NCBI GenBank assembly: GCA_963921425.1
Contig: OY992836.1
Location: forward strand, 5,595,825 to 5,659,824
Direction of reading: 5' to 3'
Source of the DNA: Dryas octopetala
Lineage: Eukaryota; Streptophyta; Magnoliopsida; Rosales; Rosaceae
DNA: 64,000 nt
The notes beneath the pieces are model-generated. The model was not told the origin of the DNA and did not search any database. It saw only the letters and a list, made by a program, of their open reading frames with translations. Shown here piece by piece: positions 60,201-64,000 of the stretch. Position numbers and translations under genes: made by a program. Position 1 is the first letter of the stretch, and every line of letters starts with the position of its first letter.

Positions 60201-61192
60201 TGATGAGCAGTACAAAAATTTAAAAATAAGTTTTCTAGCACACCCAGCCAATAATATGATCAACAAATCTTGTTCACCTTATGAGTAGATCAAACAATCA
60301 AACAATCAATATCAATTTCTTTTCTCAAATCTAAATTTGTCCACATATCCCTCCCATCAAACAATCAATTAGATTAGATCACTCACAGAACCGAAATGAG
60401 AGAGAGAGAGAGAGAGAGAGTCACTCACCGAATCGAAACGGCCAAAGATGAAGCTACTAATGGTGGCGTGCTTTTCTCAACACTCAGCCCGTCACAGCTT
60501 GCTCAACACTCTTTAGTCATTGCTAGAGGGAAGAAAAGAAGGATAAAAAAAACACAGAGAAAGAAAAAATTGGACAAAATGTAAAAGCCAATTTGCAAAA
60601 CTAACAAAATCATTATCATACACACTTCAAATTTTAAATAAATCCAAGAAAAAACAAAAATCTAAGAAACCCACCACTTCTTCATATCGGGGCTGGTATA
60701 CGGGACTTGGACAATTTCAGACAAAAGTGAACTCTCTTTTGCTTAATCTTTTTAGTTTTGGTTCAGTATTCTAGAAGGTGCCAATCTCAAAAAAAAAATC
60801 ATTATAGGGTGCAAGACTGGAAAAATTTCGAACAAAAAAAATATTTTTCCACCACGTACATATCCCGTGGTGGATCATAAAAAGACACTGTGGTTATTAA
60901 AATTATTAACCACCTACATATCCCGTGGTGGATTAGAAAAAGGCATTGTGGTAATTAAAATGTTTAACCACGTTCATCTCCCGTAGTGGATTTCATTATA
61001 GACCATGGGCTTTAAATGTCCATGATAAATTAACTTCTTCTAACTACAAGTCTGTTATTGACCATGGTAGTATAACTTTATTTATAATGGGCTTATATTG
61101 ACCGTGGTAGATATATATTTTTTACCATGGACTTTTCTGAACCGTGGTACGTAAAATTAATCTAAAGTGGACCAAGTTGGGATTTTCTGTAG
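57293..61192 (-). mobile_element. CACTA (En/Spm) relic, minus strand
   Basis: Minus-strand transposase from about 59850 to 57550. Transposase-associated domain: VCPCIVC near 59740, then HLVMKGMEDTYTTWVWHGEE. TNP2: KINACINNCCLFRKDLDKHE, CPKCVSSRWKV, CYFPIIPRLKRMFKLPEMA, then LLILRPKQLGNDIDVYFQP, LMWTINDFPTYGNLAGC. DUF4218: FFPLSFFDIMVHITIHLAWE and GPIQYRWMYPFERY near 57560-57650. Many stops and frame changes. The right end has sub-terminal repeats and a TTTTCTGTAG terminus missing the final TAGTG; the left end is not found and the solo LTR lies at that edge. Confidence 0.85.
60850..61192. promoter_or_regulatory. CACTA sub-terminal repeats (CCACGG type)
   Basis: ACCACGTACATATCCCGTGG, ACCACCTACATATCCCGTGG, ACCGTGGTAGATATA and GACCATGGTAGT-like units in both orientations before TTTTCTGTAG. 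The repeat unit differs from that of the CACTA at 15814-21791. Confidence 0.7.
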
Positions 61193-61526
61193 CAAATAGT
61201 TTGGGTTATCAGCCTTATTTGTGAACTGGACTAAAAAAAAAAAACCTTTTTGATAATAGTGACCATGACTAAAAGTTTGAGAACCATTTTAATACAAAAA
61301 TTAATTTAGGATCAAAGTAGGACATGGGCTATAGTCCAGGGATTGTTGTTGCAATTAACACTTAATTAGAAGACGTTAGATTTTATTTAAAATAAAAAAA
61401 ATACATACCTTGATATGTGAGATATATTTCAAGCCATTGTTAGTGGTCTAATCTAGTGCTTCATAACTTGTGTTAAAAGTTGTGTAAAAATTAATAAGGG
61501 GTCATAGATACTTTCTATATATATAT

Positions 61527-61927
61527 CAGGCTCCTTCTATTGAGGTATATCTCGACTTATTTATGTTGAGGTATGACCTTATTGGGGCTCACACGAGTTG
61601 TTTTGTGTTGATCCAAACCGTTCATTTTTTACATCTCCATTGATATATCATCCTTGCAAAAAATTAGTCAAATCGGAAATCATTTGCCTATCTAACTTTG
61701 ATAAAAAAAATGGACAGTTTCATCGAAAATATTTGGTTCGTCCATTTATTTGATCAAAGTTAGATAGGCAAATGATTTCCGATTTGGCTAATTTTTTAGA
61801 AGGATAATCTATCAATGGAGATGTAAAAAATGAACGGTTCTGATCTACACAAAACAACTCGTATGAGCCCTAATAGGGTATACCTCAACATAAATAAGTT
61901 GAGGTATACCTCAATAGAAGGAGCCTG
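61527..61927. mobile_element. Fold-back MITE E (CAGGCTCC ends)
   Basis: CAGGCTCCTTCTATTGAGGT at the left and ACCTCAATAGAAGGAGCCTG at the right are a perfect 20-bp inverted pair; the arms pair through to a centre near 61720. TATATATAT lies on both sides. One end of another copy is at 23427. Confidence 0.92.
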
Positions 61928-62036
61928 ATATATATATAAATTATATATATATATAGATATAATGTATATATACATATACATTTAGATATAATTATAAATT
62001 TATATATACTTTATATATATATATATGCTTATATAC

Positions 62037-62402
62037 ATATGAGGATATCCTTATTTTAAGAAAAGTAAGGACACTATTGTGGGACCACTCTTAGTATATA
62101 TTTTAACAATCTGAATCGTCAATTCTTTATATTTACCATTATAGATCATTTATGCAAAAATTCAACTAATTCTTAAATTATTTAGTGATCTAATTATCGT
62201 CAAACAAATGAATGAGTATAATGTTTCAAATAAATATAGAATTGATCATGAATAATCAAATGGCCAAACCATTTTCTAATTGGCTGATTTATTGCATGGA
62301 TGATTCTTAAATAATTATCTAAAAAAAAATGGTTTGTATTATGGAGCCATATCCCAAAAACAAAAATGACCCTCACTTTTCTTAAAATGAGGGCATGCTC
62401 AT
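62037..62402. mobile_element. Fold-back MITE F (second copy of MITE C)
   Basis: ATGAGGATATCCTTATTTTA to AGGGCATGCTCATAA; close to 28846-29213 along its whole length and in the same place within the duplicated segment. Confidence 0.85.
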
Positions 62403-62531
62403 AAGAGAAGGTAGTGTTTCTCTTTGCAGAATGTTCGTTCTTTAATTAATTAAAGAACGAATATGGAATTTGTTTATCTTTTTTACACTTTTTGCTCTCA
62501 TTCTTGAAAAGGTTTAATACTTTTTTGTATA

Positions 62532-62996
62532 CACTACTACAATAATATAAATACACAACACTACCTACACAACGGTTTTGTTAAAACTGTTGTGTAATTT
62601 TAAAGGATAACGGTTTTTAAAAAACCGTTGTATGTATGCTTAAAATCCAATGGTTTACGGAACGATAGATTTTTTAGTTTTTCCTACACAATTGTTATAA
62701 TATGCGACTGTTGTGTAAGTGAAATAAAATGAAAAAACCGGTCTACAGTAACTTCATTAAAAAAATTCACTGTTTACCGATATGTTGGCTCTTTCGATAT
62801 TTTCACTTTCACTTTCCCTTTGTCACGTTCATTCTCTCGATCTCTATATTCCCTCTCACTTTTTCTCACCTTTCACTCCTGACCTCCAAAATCAAAAGAG
62901 ATCTGAGAGAGAAGCCACCCTCTGCGCACCCACCTGACCTCCAAGCGCACTTGTCCGACCCTCCAAGCGACCTCACAAGCCCATTCCTCTCGATCT

Positions 62997-63031
<35 letters not shown>

Positions 63032-64000
63032 ATCTCTCAGTCCAGTCGGACCCACCTCCCGCCAGCCCTCCTAGCACAATCGCACCCACTTCTCACAGAT
63101 GAAGCTCGATACCCGTTCCCTGCTGTAAGTCCTTCTTTGTCTCACTCTATTTGCTCTTTTTTTAAGGGTTTGTTTGAACTTTCGAGTTTTAATCTGTTTG
63201 GTTCCTAAGAAAATGAAGGAAAAGAAGAGAAATTTTTTTTATTGCAGTTTCCCTATGTTTTTCGTACGTTTCATTAACTAAAGTAACGAAGCATTTTTGT
63301 TAATTCGAATTATTTGGTTCAAGTTTCAATTTTTCTTTTTGGGGATTTATGAGATATCTGATCTGGGTCTTGGATTTCTCTCTCTAGACTCTAATTTCTT
63401 TGTCTTTGCTGTTATTCTGATTTTAGCTAAGAATTGGGTGATGGGTGTTTTTTGGTTTGGCTAATCTGATTTTAGCTAAGAAATTTTTTTATTGCAGTTT
63501 CCCTATGCTTTTCGTACGTTTCATTAACTAAAGTATCGAAGCATTTTTTGTTAATTCGAATTATTTGGTTCAAGTTTCAATTTTTCTTTTTGGGGATTTA
63601 TGAGTTATCTGATCTGGGTCTTGGATTTCTCTCTCTAGACTCTAATTTCTTTGTCTTTGCTGTTATTCTGATTTTAGCTAAGAATTGGGTGATGGGTGTT
63701 TTTTGGTTTGGCTAATCTGATCTAGTTCTGCAATTGGTTTCTTATCCTTGATATTGCTTAGTGTTAAAGTGAATCAATGGGTATTTCATTCATGGGGATT
63801 TTAGGGCATATATGGTCTGGAGCATGCTTCTGTGCTCTTCTGATGATGTGGTTTATTTTTTGGTCAAGATGAGCTGATGAGTGCATGAATTTTTAGGCCA
63901 ATAGGGTAAAATCTGATTTGCTTACAGTGATATTTTTGTTTTTTAAGATTGTAAAACCACTTGAGAGAAATTTTTATTTCTGGGGGGTGAAGAAAAAGGG
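62532..64000 (+). mobile_element. CACTA element, 5' end (continues past the window)
   Basis: Starts CACTACTACAATAATATAAA. Sub-terminal units follow in both orientations: ACACAACGGTTTT, AAAACTGTTGTGTAA, ATAACGGTTTTTAAAAAACC, ACGACTGTTGTGTAA-like. Then a CT-rich leader with (CT)n at about 62998-63028 and a GTAAGT-type splice donor near 63126. The frame at 62729-63208 is leader DNA, not a recognised protein. No transposase lies within the window. It was inserted into the duplicated segment. Confidence 0.8.
63230..63729. repeat. 250-bp tandem duplication
   Basis: ATTGCAGTTTCCCTATG at 63241 recurs at 63491; the two units (about 63230-63479 and 63480-63729) differ at roughly four positions, so the duplication is recent. 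It lies in the presumed first intron of the CACTA element. Confidence 0.9.

Larger units (their letters stand above)
61243..62531 (+). repeat. Second copy of segment 27690-29380
   Basis: Same order and orientation as 27690-29380: GATAATAGTGACCA, TAATTTAGGATCAAAGTA, GGACATGGGCTATAG, GTTAAAAGTTGTGTAAAAA, then MITE C/F and the TTTTTTACACTTTTTGCTCTC stretch. It ends where the next CACTA element begins (62532). The MITE between the shared blocks is different in the two copies. Confidence 0.85.

Noticed and set aside
1-64000. tRNA, rRNA or snoRNA genes
   Set aside because: No cloverleaf or rRNA core seen; the only pol III-like boxes belong to the two SINEs.

Overview
This is nuclear DNA of a flowering plant, probably a woody eudicot. 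The evidence is low GC, spliced genes with GT/AG introns, a chloroplast-targeted RETICULATA-RELATED protein, a plant citrate-binding-type protein, and plant transposon families (CACTA, Tat- and Tekay-like Ty3/gypsy, Copia, TRIM, PIF/Harbinger, hAT, MULE, tRNA-type SINEs). The species cannot be named from the sequence alone.

Only two host genes look intact. (1) A two-exon citrate-binding protein / alginate-lyase-2-fold gene on the plus strand (23703-24927, 232 aa, secreted). (2) A RETICULATA-RELATED (DUF3411) gene on the minus strand (48838 down to 38691). I placed its eight exons by splice sites and phase; they total 1572 nt and encode 523 aa. Introns 1 and 4 hold most of its 10 kb and are filled with SINE, LINE and LTR debris.

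Layout. 1-1.3 kb: CACTA transposase relic. 1.85-2.86 kb: terminal-inverted-repeat element with CT/CTT microsatellites. 4.4-9.3 kb: broken Tat-clade gypsy element, minus strand. 9.5 kb: 214-bp hairpin MITE. 10.5-11.7 kb: PIF/Harbinger with a decayed transposase. 12.2-12.55 kb: complete TRIM. 15.8-21.8 kb: CACTA element containing a hAT (8-bp duplication) that contains a MULE (9-bp duplication) and a gypsy LTR piece. 22.5-27.4 kb: hAT copies around the citrate-binding gene and a possible paralogue relic. 27.4-31 kb: fold-back MITEs strung along TA microsatellites. 31-35.5 kb: Copia/gypsy relics, a hAT, and two MITEs nested with overlapping 9-bp duplications. 35.8-37.9 kb: non-autonomous element with 30-bp minisatellite. 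38.7-48.8 kb: the RER gene. 49.3-57.3 kb: long gypsy LTR-type DNA including a 631-bp perfect-ended MULE hairpin and a 2.7-kb solo LTR. 57.3-61.2 kb: CACTA relic, minus strand. 61.2-62.5 kb: a second copy of the 27.7-29.4 kb segment carrying a different MITE. 62.5 kb to the end: the 5' end of a further CACTA element.

I found no new enzymatic system. The most informative content is the record of insertions: several target-site duplications can be read exactly, and they fix the order of events.
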